From an uncultured Bacilli bacterium (GTDB lineage: Bacteria; Bacillota_I; Bacilli_A; RF39; UBA660): a stretch of DNA of 10,503 nt. The position numbers were made by a program, and so were the translations under genes. This document shows, piece after piece, positions 1-6,429 of the stretch (its first letter is position 1; each line of letters starts with the position of its first letter). Under the pieces are notes generated by a model. The model was given only the letters and a program-made list of their open reading frames with translations. It made no database searches and was not told the origin of the DNA. The stretch lies in contig CAKOHL010000036.1 in assembly GCA_934085635.1 (NCBI GenBank), positions 1 to 10,503 on the forward strand. The letters run 5' to 3'.

Positions 1-1250
1 TACATATATCCTACATATTTTGGACTATTTTTAGTTGTATTAAATTTACTTGTTCCTATATACCCTGTAGATGTATCAGGACTTGTACCTGAATATAATA
101 ATCTTATACTTCCATCTGCATTCGTTCTTATTATTCTCCAGTAGAATCCTCCAAATTTTACCCAGTTATTTATATTTGGAGCAGTGTTAAGTGTCTCATT
201 CCAGTCGGCTTTAGATATTGTTATAAATTGGCCTTCATTCAATTCACAATTTTCCTGTGTTTGACCTACTAGATTCACATCATTCTTAACACATATTGTC
301 ATTTGTGACAGACATCTTTCCTTATAGTAATCTATACTTTCAAAAAGATCGTTTAGAAAACCATTTCCATTATATGTGCATTTGCCCACACTATTATTTT
401 CGGTTCCAGCAAAATAATATACATCAGTTCCGTTTTCATTTGTTTTATATAAAGTATTTGCAGTATTAGTCGTAAATGGTGTACTAAAATCACTTCTTGT
501 ACTTATTGTCGGATTATCTTCTAATAATTTTGCACTTAGTGTCTTTGGCCCATTTGGCAAGTATTCTCCTTTAGCAGTTATGTTTGTTATGAAGTATTTA
601 CCTTGGCTTGCATTTTGTGCATCACTTCTTAACCAAGCATATAAGTTGTATGTTTTTGTTTCTCCGGCTTTTAGTAATATGTTTTTTGATATTTTATGTT
701 TGTTGTCTGATGAGTCTAAGGTGTCACTATATAGTTTTATTGTTGGAGTTGCACTTACTTCTCCAAATCCTATTTTTACTTCTGAGTCATCTACTTGTTC
801 ATTATAAGTAATAGATGTTGTTCCACTTGGGGTTTTTCTTTCTTCAGTTAGTGTTAAAGATGTTTCATCTTTTTCTAGTAATATTGTTACATATAGGTCA
901 AGACTTCCTGTGTTTGTTAGTTCGAATGTATATGGTTTTAATGATGCCCATTCTTCCGCTGTTGTTGGGTCGTTTGTTGGAAAAATTGGTATGTGTTTTG
1001 TTATTACACTTCCATTTGAATCTGTTGTTGTTTCTATTCCTATTACATTATCTAAGTTATTTATGTTTTCATCACATTTTGAATTTACACACATTCTTAA
1101 TGCTATATCTCCAAATTTTATAGTATCTGCAGGGGCTTCTTTATCTACTTTAAATATTGAATATGAGAACATAAGAAAGGTAGTACTTACTAAAAGCACT
1201 GTACAAATTGTGATTGCAATTTCTCTTTTTATTAAATTTCCTAATCCCAT
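1..1250 (-). CDS. Large exported TasA/camelysin-like surface protein, 3' end outside the window
   Basis: Open for 416 codons from ATG 1250 and running off the left edge; no in-frame stop. An AAAGGTGA ribosome site lies 5 bases before the ATG. Residues 1-10 are basic, 11-28 form a hydrophobic segment, and 28-36 (FSYSIFKVD) then 44-50 (IKFGDIA) resemble the cleavage zone and first strand of SipW-dependent exported proteins. Residues 113-118 (NTGSLD) and about 194-227 (KAGETKTYNLYAWL, then QGKYF) match the beta-sandwich pattern of TasA/CalY-type proteins. From about 279 a second region starts (YYFAG), holding four cysteines and then WVKFGGFYWRIIRTNADGS (363 onward), a module I recall from large uncharacterised surface proteins of uncultured gut Bacilli. 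Inferred: secreted or wall-attached fibre or adhesin-like protein processed by the SipW-like peptidase at 1925-2548. The C-terminus, and so the anchor, is not visible. Exact function unknown. Confidence 0.82.
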   Translation of the reverse strand, partial: MGLGNLIKREIAITICTVLLVSTTFLMFSYSIFKVDKEAPADTIKFGDIALRMCVNSKCDENINNLDNVIGIETTTDSNGSVITKHIPIFPTNDPTTAEEWASLKPYTFELTNTGSLDLYVTILLEKDETSLTLTEERKTPSGTTSITYNEQVDDSEVKIGFGEVSATPTIKLYSDTLDSSDNKHKISKNILLKAGETKTYNLYAWLRSDAQNASQGKYFITNITAKGEYLPNGPKTLSAKLLEDNPTISTRSDFSTPFTTNTANTLYKTNENGTDVYYFAGTENNSVGKCTYNGNGFLNDLFESIDYYKERCLSQMTICVKNDVNLVGQTQENCELNEGQFITISKADWNETLNTAPNINNWVKFGGFYWRIIRTNADGSIRLLYSGTSPDTSTGYIGTSKFNTTKNSPKYVGYM

Positions 1251-1282
1251 TGTTTTCACCTTTATTATTTTTTACTATTATT

Positions 1283-1311
1283 ATTATAAAATACTTTTTT
1301 TATTTTTACAA
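1283..1311 (-). promoter_or_regulatory. Promoter of the large surface protein gene
   Basis: On the minus strand TTGTAA (1306-1311) and TATAAT (1283-1288) are separated by exactly 17 bases, about 33 bases before the start codon. The gene can therefore be expressed apart from the short exported protein upstream. Confidence 0.7.
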
Positions 1312-1342
1312 GTTCTATATAATAAAAAAATAGAAGAATTGA

Positions 1343-1855
1343 TTATATTTCTTCTACTTTAAAGTTTATGTTTAATTTTTTGCCTTGTTCATAGTCAGGT
1401 GTTTCACTACTTAGGTAAATATTTATGTCTTCTTCATTAGTTGTTTGTTTGTTGATTTGATTAGTTTTTATTTTATAGTATGTTTGATTATTTTCTGTGT
1501 GGTTTTCTAGATCACTTAAGTATTTTGATTTACCATCTACTTTTATTTTTAGGTAATCTTCATGTAGTGTTCCACAGTTAATTATAAAGTATATTTGATA
1601 TTCTTTTTTGTTTTTATTAGTATTTGATATTTGAAGTATTACTTTATTTTCTTCATCAACATTATTGTCATCTACTGGTAGTAAACTTGTTAAGTGATTT
1701 TCTACATTTAAAAGTAACTCGCTTTCATTTTCATAAGAGTATGCAACTTTAGGTAAAGTGCTGTCGAATTTACTCCACATCTTACTTGTTACTACTAATA
1801 GCGCACTTAGAACAAGTATTTCTACTATTAAGTAGAATATTTTTTTATTTATCAT
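1343..1855 (-). CDS. Short single-pass exported protein, possible second SipW substrate
   Basis: 170 residues. A TTG two codons upstream (1861) is possible, but it abuts the GGGGGG ribosome site at 1862-1867, whereas ATG 1855 sits 6 bases from it, so ATG is preferred. Residues 1-5 are polar/basic and about 6-24 are hydrophobic, an uncleaved anchor or signal peptide. The rest is acidic and beta-rich, with one cysteine (94). Residues 144-167 (INIYLSS, then YEQGKKLNINFKV) resemble the strand pair YNLYAWLRS...QGKYFITNI of the larger neighbour, so both may share a TasA-like fold. It lies between the signal peptidase and the large surface protein and has its own promoter. Not recognised as a named family; by context it could be a minor subunit, anchor or TapA-like assembly partner. 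That role is inference. Confidence 0.8.
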   Translation of the reverse strand: MINKKIFYLIVEILVLSALLVVTSKMWSKFDSTLPKVAYSYENESELLLNVENHLTSLLPVDDNNVDEENKVILQISNTNKNKKEYQIYFIINCGTLHEDYLKIKVDGKSKYLSDLENHTENNQTYYKIKTNQINKQTTNEEDINIYLSSETPDYEQGKKLNINFKVEEI

Positions 1856-1861
1856 AAACAA

Positions 1862-1867
1862 CCCCCC
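1862..1867 (-). promoter_or_regulatory. GGGGGG ribosome binding site deciding the start at 1855
   Basis: An unusual run of six G on the minus strand, complementary to the C-rich anti-Shine-Dalgarno core. It directly abuts a TTG codon at 1861 but is 6 bases from ATG 1855, favouring the ATG. Confidence 0.55.
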
Positions 1868-1882
1868 TGTTTATGAGTCTAT

Positions 1883-1911
1883 ATTGTACAACTTTTGGTA
1901 CTTTTTGTCAA
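1883..1911 (-). promoter_or_regulatory. Strong consensus promoter for the short exported protein
   Basis: TTGACA (1906-1911), 17-base spacer, TACAAT (1883-1888) on the minus strand. This is a perfect -35 and near-perfect -10, immediately downstream of the sipW terminator. The leader is only about 20 bases. Confidence 0.85.
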
Positions 1912-1937
1912 TAAAAAAGTCAGATTATTTTCTGACT
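1912..1937 (-). terminator. Intrinsic terminator of the signal peptidase gene
   Basis: On the minus strand AGTCAGA (1931-1937) and TCTGACT (1918-1924) form a 7-bp stem around a 6-base loop, followed by a T run. The loop contains the TAA stop of the peptidase gene (1925-1927), so terminator and coding end are merged. Confidence 0.85.
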
Positions 1938-2548
1938 GATTCTTTAGGTTTTTCTTCTGTTTCTTCTTCTAGTGATTGCATTTTATTTTTTATTTTTATT
2001 AATTTAAATAATTTTAATATGTCATAGATTATTACACCAACAGCTGGAATTAGTATTAAAGTGAACCAGCCGAATTTGCTTGCCAAGAAGAATTGTACTC
2101 TTCCTAATTGTGGTATTACCATTTTTGTGACACCTATTACGTGAGCTTCATCTATTATTTCTGCATCTGGTACTGGGTTAGCATCTCCTTTAGTTCTAAA
2201 TGTATACCCGTTTGCTGTGTTAAATTTTTCTACTACACGGTGAGTTATTGGAGTTGAGCCGAAATATGAGTTGGTACTGTAGTATGATAATATATCTCCT
2301 ATCTCTATATCTTTTGGGTCTTTTCTTACAACAAATACTACATCATATACTTGTATATTTGGAGTCATACTAGGACTTATTATTGTGTATAATCCTAAAG
2401 GTTGTTTTTGTCCTTTTGCTAAGGCTATTTTATTTACTGCTATGTAAGTTATCAGTAGTGCTCCAATTATACATAGAACTGCCATTACACACCAAGATAT
2501 TATTTTTGTTATTAAATATAGAGTCCCCTTTTTATTTTTACTTTTCAT
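1925..2548 (-). CDS. sipW: Signal peptidase I, SipW/S26B type
   Basis: Membrane serine protease that removes signal peptides outside the membrane. 207 residues, ATG preceded by AGGTGA. Transmembrane segment about 16-38; Ser60 in SPSM is the expected nucleophile; Thr-His-Arg at 102-104 puts His103 where ordinary bacterial enzymes have the Lys general base; GDANPVPD at 121-128 supplies the acidic residue. A second membrane segment spans about 160-182, then a charged cytoplasmic tail. Ser-His chemistry and two membrane spans mark the endoplasmic-reticulum/archaeal-like class that includes Bacillus SipW, dedicated to TasA-type substrates. Two likely substrates are encoded directly downstream, though the terminator at 1912-1937 separates the transcripts. 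The class is confident; the dedicated role is inferred from context. Confidence 0.93.
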   Translation of the reverse strand: MKSKNKKGTLYLITKIISWCVMAVLCIIGALLITYIAVNKIALAKGQKQPLGLYTIISPSMTPNIQVYDVVFVVRKDPKDIEIGDILSYYSTNSYFGSTPITHRVVEKFNTANGYTFRTKGDANPVPDAEIIDEAHVIGVTKMVIPQLGRVQFFLASKFGWFTLILIPAVGVIIYDILKLFKLIKIKNKMQSLEEETEEKPKESVRK

Positions 2549-2568
2549 ATGTTCACCTACTTTAATTT

Positions 2569-2597
2569 ATTATAATAAATTTTTCAATATTATACAA
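2569..2597 (-). promoter_or_regulatory. Promoter of the signal peptidase gene
   Basis: TTGTAT (2592-2597), 17-base spacer, TATAAT (2569-2574) on the minus strand, 20 bases before the start codon. It begins just after the queH terminator. Confidence 0.7.
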
Positions 2598-2605
2598 GGT
2601 ATATA

Positions 2606-2645
2606 AAATAAAAAACTGATTTGTTTACATTTACAATTCAGTTTC
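2606..2645 (-). terminator. Terminator of the typA-queH transcript
   Basis: Minus-strand AACTGA (2638-2643) pairs with TCAGTT (2614-2619), with an inner TTGT/ACAA pairing across one mismatch, then six T and a further T-rich stretch. The queH stop codon (2631-2633) lies inside the hairpin. Confidence 0.7.
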
Positions 2646-3245
2646 TTTTTTAATACTTTGTTCTTTTGAATATATACATCCACAGTAATTTTGTCTATAT
2701 AAGTTATATTTTTTTGATAATTCTATTGATAATTTGTATCCTTCTTTTTTCTTAAAGTCTGCATATAAGAATTTTACTTTAGTTAAGGCTTCAATGTCCT
2801 TTCCTATGCTATTTAGTACTTGACTATTTTTGTATGGACTTACCGTTAGTGTTGTTCCGAAGTATTCAAAGTTATTTTCTTTAGCAAGTATTGCAGTTTT
2901 TGTTAGTCTTAGTTCATAGCATTTATGACATCTAAAACCACCTTCTGGAAGAGATTCTAATCCTTTAGAAACTTCTTTAAATTTTTCGTTTTCATAGTCA
3001 TAGTCCATAAAGTTTATTCCAAACTCGGTTACTATTCTTTTTTGTTCTTCTTTTCTTTTTAAGTATTCTTCATATGGTTCGATGTTTGGATTATAGTATA
3101 AAATTGTGATATTGAAGTATGGCTTAAGTCTTGTGATTACTGCAGTTGAGCAAGGCGCACAGCAAGAGTGTAAAAGTAAAGAGGGTTTAGTTCCCTCCAA
3201 GTTTTTTATTGTTTCTTCTAATACTAAATCGTAGTTAATTTTCAT
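2631..3245 (-). CDS. queH: Epoxyqueuosine reductase QueH
   Basis: Cytosolic enzyme that reduces epoxyqueuosine to queuosine at the wobble base of tRNAs with GUN anticodons; the non-homologous, cobalamin-independent alternative to QueG. 204 residues, the usual family length. Visible family signatures are HSCCAPC (26-32, Cys28/Cys29/Cys32), RCHKCYELRL (105-114, Cys106/Cys109) and NYCGC (186-190, Cys188/Cys190). These supply the conserved cysteines that carry the iron-sulfur cluster. The start lies 6 bases after the typA stop, with its ribosome site GTAGGT containing that stop, so translation is probably coupled. No other queuosine gene is in the window, so precursor salvage versus synthesis cannot be judged. 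Confidence 0.93.
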   Translation of the reverse strand: MKINYDLVLEETIKNLEGTKPSLLLHSCCAPCSTAVITRLKPYFNITILYYNPNIEPYEEYLKRKEEQKRIVTEFGINFMDYDYENEKFKEVSKGLESLPEGGFRCHKCYELRLTKTAILAKENNFEYFGTTLTVSPYKNSQVLNSIGKDIEALTKVKFLYADFKKKEGYKLSIELSKKYNLYRQNYCGCIYSKEQSIKKETEL

Positions 3246-3251
3246 TTTTAC

Positions 3252-5066
3252 CTACTTTTGTTTTTTAGCATCTTCTTTTTTTCTTAGTTCAGTGTTTAGT
3301 ATTTTCTTTCTTAGTCTGAAGTTCTTTGGTGTTATTTCAACTAACTCATCTGTGTTAATGTAGTCTAATGCTATTTCAAGAGTTAATTGTCTTGGACGTT
3401 TTAATACTACTGTATGGTCTTTACTTGCACTTCTTGTGTTTGTTAGATTTTTTGCTTTTGTTACGTTTACTGCTAAGTCATTGTCTCTGTTGTTTTCTCC
3501 AACTATCATTCCTTCATATACTTCTGCACCTGGTTCAATAAACATTATTCCTCTGTCTTCTAGTGCTCCAAGTCCATATGCAGTTGCTTTTCCATTTTCC
3601 ATTGATACTAGTACTCCTAGTTTTCTTTCTCCAACTGGACTAGGATTTACTGGACCATATTCTTTAAATGTATGATTTATTATTCCATATCCTTTTGTTA
3701 AAATTAAGAATTCGTTTACGAAACCGATTAGTCCACGAGATGGTACTATGTATTCAAGTTTAGTGTTATTTTCTAGTGCTTTCATATTTATCATTTGTCC
3801 ATCACGGCTTGCTAGGCTTTCTATTACTGCTCCTACAGTGTCTGTTGGTGCTTCTATTAATACTTCTTCGTATGGCTCACATTTTACACCATCAATTTCT
3901 TTTATAATTACTTCTGGTTTAGATACTTGAAGTTCAAAACCTTCTCTTCTCATATTTTCAATTAGTATTGATAAATGAAGTTCTCCACGTCCACTTACTA
4001 TCCAGTTTTCAGCATCTTTTTGTTCAACTCTAAGTGATACGTCTTTTTCAAGTTCTTTCATTAACCTTTCTTCAATTTTTCTAGCTGTTAGAAGTTTACC
4101 TTCTTTTCCAGAGAATGGACTTGTGTTTACTCCAAAAGTCATTTTTAAAGTAGGTTCTTCTATTTTTAGTATTGGTAATGGATTTTCTTTTCCTATTTCA
4201 CATACTGTTTCACCTACTGATATGTCTGGTAATCCTGATACACCTACTATTTCCCCAGCAGATGCACTTTCTATTTCTTCTCTTTTTATTCCTGTGAAAC
4301 CAAATAATTTTTGTACTCTAAATTGTTTTATTGAACCATCTAGTCTTACACAAGAAACCATTTCTCCAGTCTTAATTTCTCCATTTTGGATTGTTCCTAC
4401 ACCTATTCTTCCAACATAGTCATTGTAGTCTAAAAGTGCTGGTTGGAATTGTAAAGGTTCTTCTTTATTTCCTTTTGGTTCTGGAATTGTGTTTATTATT
4501 GTTTCAAATATTGGTTCCATTGTATGTTTTTGTGTACTTAAGTCTTCTTCGTAACTACTAGTTCCATTTAATGCCGAAGCATATATTATTGGAAAATCTA
4601 TTTGTTCATCTGTTGCGCCTAAGTCAATAAATAATTCTAATACTTCATCTATTACTTCACTTATTCTTACGTTTTCTCTGTCTACTTTATTTATTACTAC
4701 TATTGGTTTTAAATTTGCTTCTAATGCTTTTTTTAAGACAAATCTTGTTTGAGGCATTGTTCCTTCTCTTGCATCTACAAGTAAGATAACTCCATCAACC
4801 ATATGCATTATTCTTTCTACTTCTCCACCAAAGTCTGCGTGCCCTGGTGTGTCTACTATGTTGATTTTGTAATCTTTATAGTGTACACCTGTTGTTTTTG
4901 CAAGTATTGTTATTCCTCTTTCTTTTTCTATATCGTTAGAGTCCATTACTCTTACATCGTGAGTTTCATTTTCTCTAAATGTTCCACTTTGATTTAATAA
5001 TTCATCAACTAACGTTGTTTTTCCGTGGTCTACGTGTGCGATTATTGCTACATTTCTTATTTTCAT
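3252..5066 (-). CDS. typA: Ribosome-associated GTPase TypA/BipA
   Basis: Translational GTPase of the EF-G/LepA superfamily that binds the ribosome and helps assembly and stress or cold adaptation. 604 residues, full family length. GTP-binding motifs: AHVDHGKTT (10-18), DTPGH (72-76), NKVD (126-129) and SAL (164-166), followed by the beta-barrel and EF-G-like domains and the TypA-specific C-terminal domain (GKATAYGLGALEDRG, then DELVEITP). GTG 5075 also opens the frame, but it is part of the AGGGAAGTGA ribosome site; ATG 5066 gives the usual MKIRNVAIIAH start. The gene has its own promoter and is followed 6 bases later by queH on the same strand. Nothing appears missing. Confidence 0.97.
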   Translation of the reverse strand: MKIRNVAIIAHVDHGKTTLVDELLNQSGTFRENETHDVRVMDSNDIEKERGITILAKTTGVHYKDYKINIVDTPGHADFGGEVERIMHMVDGVILLVDAREGTMPQTRFVLKKALEANLKPIVVINKVDRENVRISEVIDEVLELFIDLGATDEQIDFPIIYASALNGTSSYEEDLSTQKHTMEPIFETIINTIPEPKGNKEEPLQFQPALLDYNDYVGRIGVGTIQNGEIKTGEMVSCVRLDGSIKQFRVQKLFGFTGIKREEIESASAGEIVGVSGLPDISVGETVCEIGKENPLPILKIEEPTLKMTFGVNTSPFSGKEGKLLTARKIEERLMKELEKDVSLRVEQKDAENWIVSGRGELHLSILIENMRREGFELQVSKPEVIIKEIDGVKCEPYEEVLIEAPTDTVGAVIESLASRDGQMINMKALENNTKLEYIVPSRGLIGFVNEFLILTKGYGIINHTFKEYGPVNPSPVGERKLGVLVSMENGKATAYGLGALEDRGIMFIEPGAEVYEGMIVGENNRDNDLAVNVTKAKNLTNTRSASKDHTVVLKRPRQLTLEIALDYINTDELVEITPKNFRLRKKILNTELRKKEDAKKQK

Positions 5067-5071
5067 TTTTT

Positions 5072-5081
5072 TCACTTCCCT
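5072..5081 (-). promoter_or_regulatory. Extended ribosome binding site of typA, containing a decoy GTG
   Basis: AGGGAAGTGA on the minus strand matches the extended anti-Shine-Dalgarno partner AGGAGGTGA closely. The GTG inside it is in frame with typA but has no room for an upstream site, so ATG 5066 is the start. Confidence 0.65.
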
Positions 5082-5096
5082 TTAAAAACCTAGTGT

Positions 5097-5126
5097 ATTA
5101 TATCACTAAAAGAGTACGTTTGTAAA
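5097..5126 (-). promoter_or_regulatory. Promoter of typA-queH
   Basis: TTTACA (5121-5126), 18-base spacer, TATAAT (5097-5102) on the minus strand, with a leader of roughly 25 bases before ATG 5066. Confidence 0.7.
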
Positions 5127-5129
5127 GAA

Positions 5130-5153
5130 AAATGTAACAATTATGTTACATTT
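5130..5153. repeat. Perfect 24-base palindrome upstream of the typA promoter
   Basis: Arms AAATGTAACA (5130-5139) and TGTTACATTT (5144-5153) are exact reverse complements around ATTA. It ends 3 bases before the -35 box of typA. Read on the minus strand it is followed by TTCTTT, making a 10-bp T-rich hairpin with a partial U tract, so it may be a weak terminator for the genes upstream (5203-6178). It could also be an operator for a dimeric regulator. The sequence does not decide between these. Confidence 0.6.
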
Positions 5154-5202
5154 ATCGGCTATAGTAATTTTATGTTAATAAATAAGAAGTTATCAACATT
5201 AT

Positions 5203-5352
5203 TTAGTTTCTATTTTTCCTAATTTGAAAAAGTTGTTCCTTCATTATTCTTGCTTGGCATTTCTTGCATAGAATATTCTTATCATTCGATATAGAATTAC
5301 CTGGCTTTTGCATACTACACCCATTTGCATTTTGTGCAGGCGTATTATCCAT
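5203..5352 (-). CDS. Possible 49-residue CxxC micro-protein or gene remnant
   Basis: Minus-strand ATG 5352 to TAA 5203. The product carries Cys12 and a CKKC pair (29-32), followed by a basic tail (ARIMKEQLFQIRKNRN) like half of a zinc-ribbon knuckle. There is no good ribosome site before the ATG. The same frame stays open upstream to about 5411, overlapping the end of the 91-residue gene in another frame, so it may instead be the remains of a longer protein. It fills most of the otherwise gene-free stretch 5067-5380. Its 3' side carries a 9-bp hairpin (5173-5198) and then the palindrome at 5130-5153. Low certainty. Confidence 0.3.
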   Translation of the reverse strand: MDNTPAQNANGCSMQKPGNSISNDKNILCKKCQARIMKEQLFQIRKNRN

Positions 5353-5380
5353 TTCAAATAATGGAAGACTTTGTGAAAAA

Positions 5381-5656
5381 TTATTTATTTGTGTAATTGT
5401 AGTAATTTATTTCCTGTAATTCTTCACTCAGTTTTTCTAAGTCTTCTAAGTCTGTTTCATAGTTTAGTATTTCTTCTATTTCAAATATTAGACTTGATAA
5501 GGAAGCATGCTTTTCATAATCAATGTTGTATTTTTTTAATATTTCTATCCAGGAGTCTCTAAGTATTAATCCATTTTTTCTTTTTTTTAGTAAATCTTTA
5601 TCTAGATTTAAATTTATTATTTCATCTATGTTTATGTTTTCAAAATTATCTTTCAT
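5381..5656 (-). CDS. Small acidic protein of unknown function, partner of the transglutaminase-like gene
   Basis: 91 residues, no signal peptide, no cysteines. Predicted mostly helical: residues 16-45 (LLKKRKNGLILRDSWIEILK...) and 50-84 (an acidic amphipathic run SSLIFEIEEILNYETDLEDL). The C-terminal NYYNYTNK resembles the end of short conserved proteins I have seen in gut Bacilli genomes, but I cannot name a family. The start is 3 bases after the stop of the 172-residue gene, with a purine-rich GAAAGAAG site, so the two are almost surely co-translated. A cognate adaptor, regulator or inhibitor is possible; nothing in the sequence proves it. Confidence 0.75.
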   Translation of the reverse strand: MKDNFENINIDEIINLNLDKDLLKKRKNGLILRDSWIEILKKYNIDYEKHASLSSLIFEIEEILNYETDLEDLEKLSEELQEINYYNYTNK

Positions 5657-5659
5657 TTC

Positions 5660-6178
5660 TTACTTCTTTCTTATTGGTTCAATTACCATATTATCATAAT
5701 AAGTGTGCAGATCAATGTTTTTTCTTAATATATCATTTAACGTTTCTTTTTCAATTATTTCATAACCTAGTAAATTAAAGTTACCATTACTAATTATCAT
5801 TAATGAAGTGTCTATTTGGGTGACTTTGCCATTTATATATGCTTCTACATACCAGTGTCCACCACCCTTAGAACCAATAGTGCCTTTTATGTATTTGTTC
5901 ATACAATATACTGCATTTGCAAAGTAACCTAATTTATTAAGTAGCATTACTAATTCATAGGCGCAAGTTCTGCATCTTCCACTTGTTAGATTTTTTTCGA
6001 ATAAATCTTTAAATGTTAAAATGTTATTTTGCATTTTTATTGGTGTTTTATCTTTTTCAATTATTGACCATATTTCTCTTGTGTAATCAGTTATTTTGTT
6101 TTCACTTTTTAATTTATTAAATATAGTTTTAAATTCCTCATTTGTTTGTAATAGATTATTTCTAAATTCGTAATTCAT
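5660..6178 (-). CDS. Transglutaminase-like (papain-fold) cysteine enzyme, cytosolic
   Basis: 172 residues without a signal peptide. The core fits the transglutaminase-like superfamily: GRCRTCAYELVMLLNKLG (67-84) with Cys69 as the likely nucleophile at the head of a helix, GGHWYVEAYINGK (106-118) with His108 on a strand, and QIDTS (121-125) with Asp123, in the correct C-H-D order and spacing. In this superfamily such proteins are peptidases, amidases or protein cross-linkers, so the reaction cannot be read from sequence. GTPIK-type extensions are absent and the N-terminal 60 residues are helical. ATG 6178 has AAAGGAAA 5 bases ahead and an extended -10 promoter upstream. It forms an operon with the 91-residue gene. 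Fold assignment moderate, activity unknown. Confidence 0.8.
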   Translation of the reverse strand: MNYEFRNNLLQTNEEFKTIFNKLKSENKITDYTREIWSIIEKDKTPIKMQNNILTFKDLFEKNLTSGRCRTCAYELVMLLNKLGYFANAVYCMNKYIKGTIGSKGGGHWYVEAYINGKVTQIDTSLMIISNGNFNLLGYEIIEKETLNDILRKNIDLHTYYDNMVIEPIRKK

Positions 6179-6197
6179 ATTATTTCCTTTCGTTTTA

Positions 6198-6206
6198 ATT
6201 ATAACA
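6198..6206 (-). promoter_or_regulatory. Extended -10 promoter of the transglutaminase-like gene
   Basis: TGTTATAAT on the minus strand: a consensus -10 (6198-6203) preceded by the TGn extension. The -35 is poor (TTTAAT at a 17-base spacing), as is typical of extended -10 promoters. Confidence 0.6.
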
Positions 6207-6225
6207 CGTATTTTAGAAATATTAA

Positions 6226-6243
6226 AACTCCCTTTCGGGAGTT
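6226..6243. terminator. GC-rich hairpin with T runs on both strands
   Basis: AACTCCC (6226-6232) and GGGAGTT (6237-6243) form a perfect 7-bp stem. The plus strand has GTTTTT after it; the minus strand has TTAATATTT after it and a GAAA tetraloop. It is the most GC-rich spot in the intergenic region and could work in both directions. No plus-strand gene reaches it, and the phosphoketolase transcript already has a terminator at 6406-6429. It is either a second barrier or the end of a short unannotated RNA. Confidence 0.6.
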
Positions 6244-6399
6244 GTTTTTAAAAATTTATTTATAGACGCCTATTAAAAGTTATAGGAGGAAGTTATATTT
6301 ATAATTTATTAGGAAGTTTTATGTCTTCCTAGTATATTATATGATTTACTTTAATTTGGAATAATTAATTTGACTATTTAAGTATTATTCAAAGAAATA
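6244..6399. other. Intergenic stretch without a visible gene
   Basis: AT-rich DNA between two hairpins. It holds an AGGAGG with no usable ORF after it on the plus strand, a direct repeat AAGTTATA flanking that AGGAGG (about 6278-6296), and an inverted repeat TAGGAAG/CTTCCTA (6310-6331). No coding frame of note on either strand. Confidence 0.5.
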
Positions 6400-6405
6400 A
6401 AATTA

Positions 6406-6429
6406 AAATAGCCTAAAATTAGGCTATTT
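6406..6429 (-). terminator. Intrinsic terminator of the phosphoketolase gene
   Basis: Minus-strand AAATAGCCTA (6420-6429) pairs perfectly with TAGGCTATTT (6406-6415) around a 4-base loop, followed by TTAATTTTATTT. The TAG stop of the gene (6424-6426) is in the stem. Confidence 0.85.

Noticed and set aside
580..1362. Several plus-strand open frames of 60-150 codons
   Set aside because: They lie opposite the minus-strand surface protein gene, are Leu/Phe-rich as expected for the complement of an A-rich coding strand, and lack ribosome sites.
3436..4997. Plus-strand open frames opposite typA, and one at 6740-6985 opposite phosphoketolase
   Set aside because: They are antisense shadows of clearly conserved genes, with low-complexity Ser/Phe/Pro-rich products and no initiation signals.
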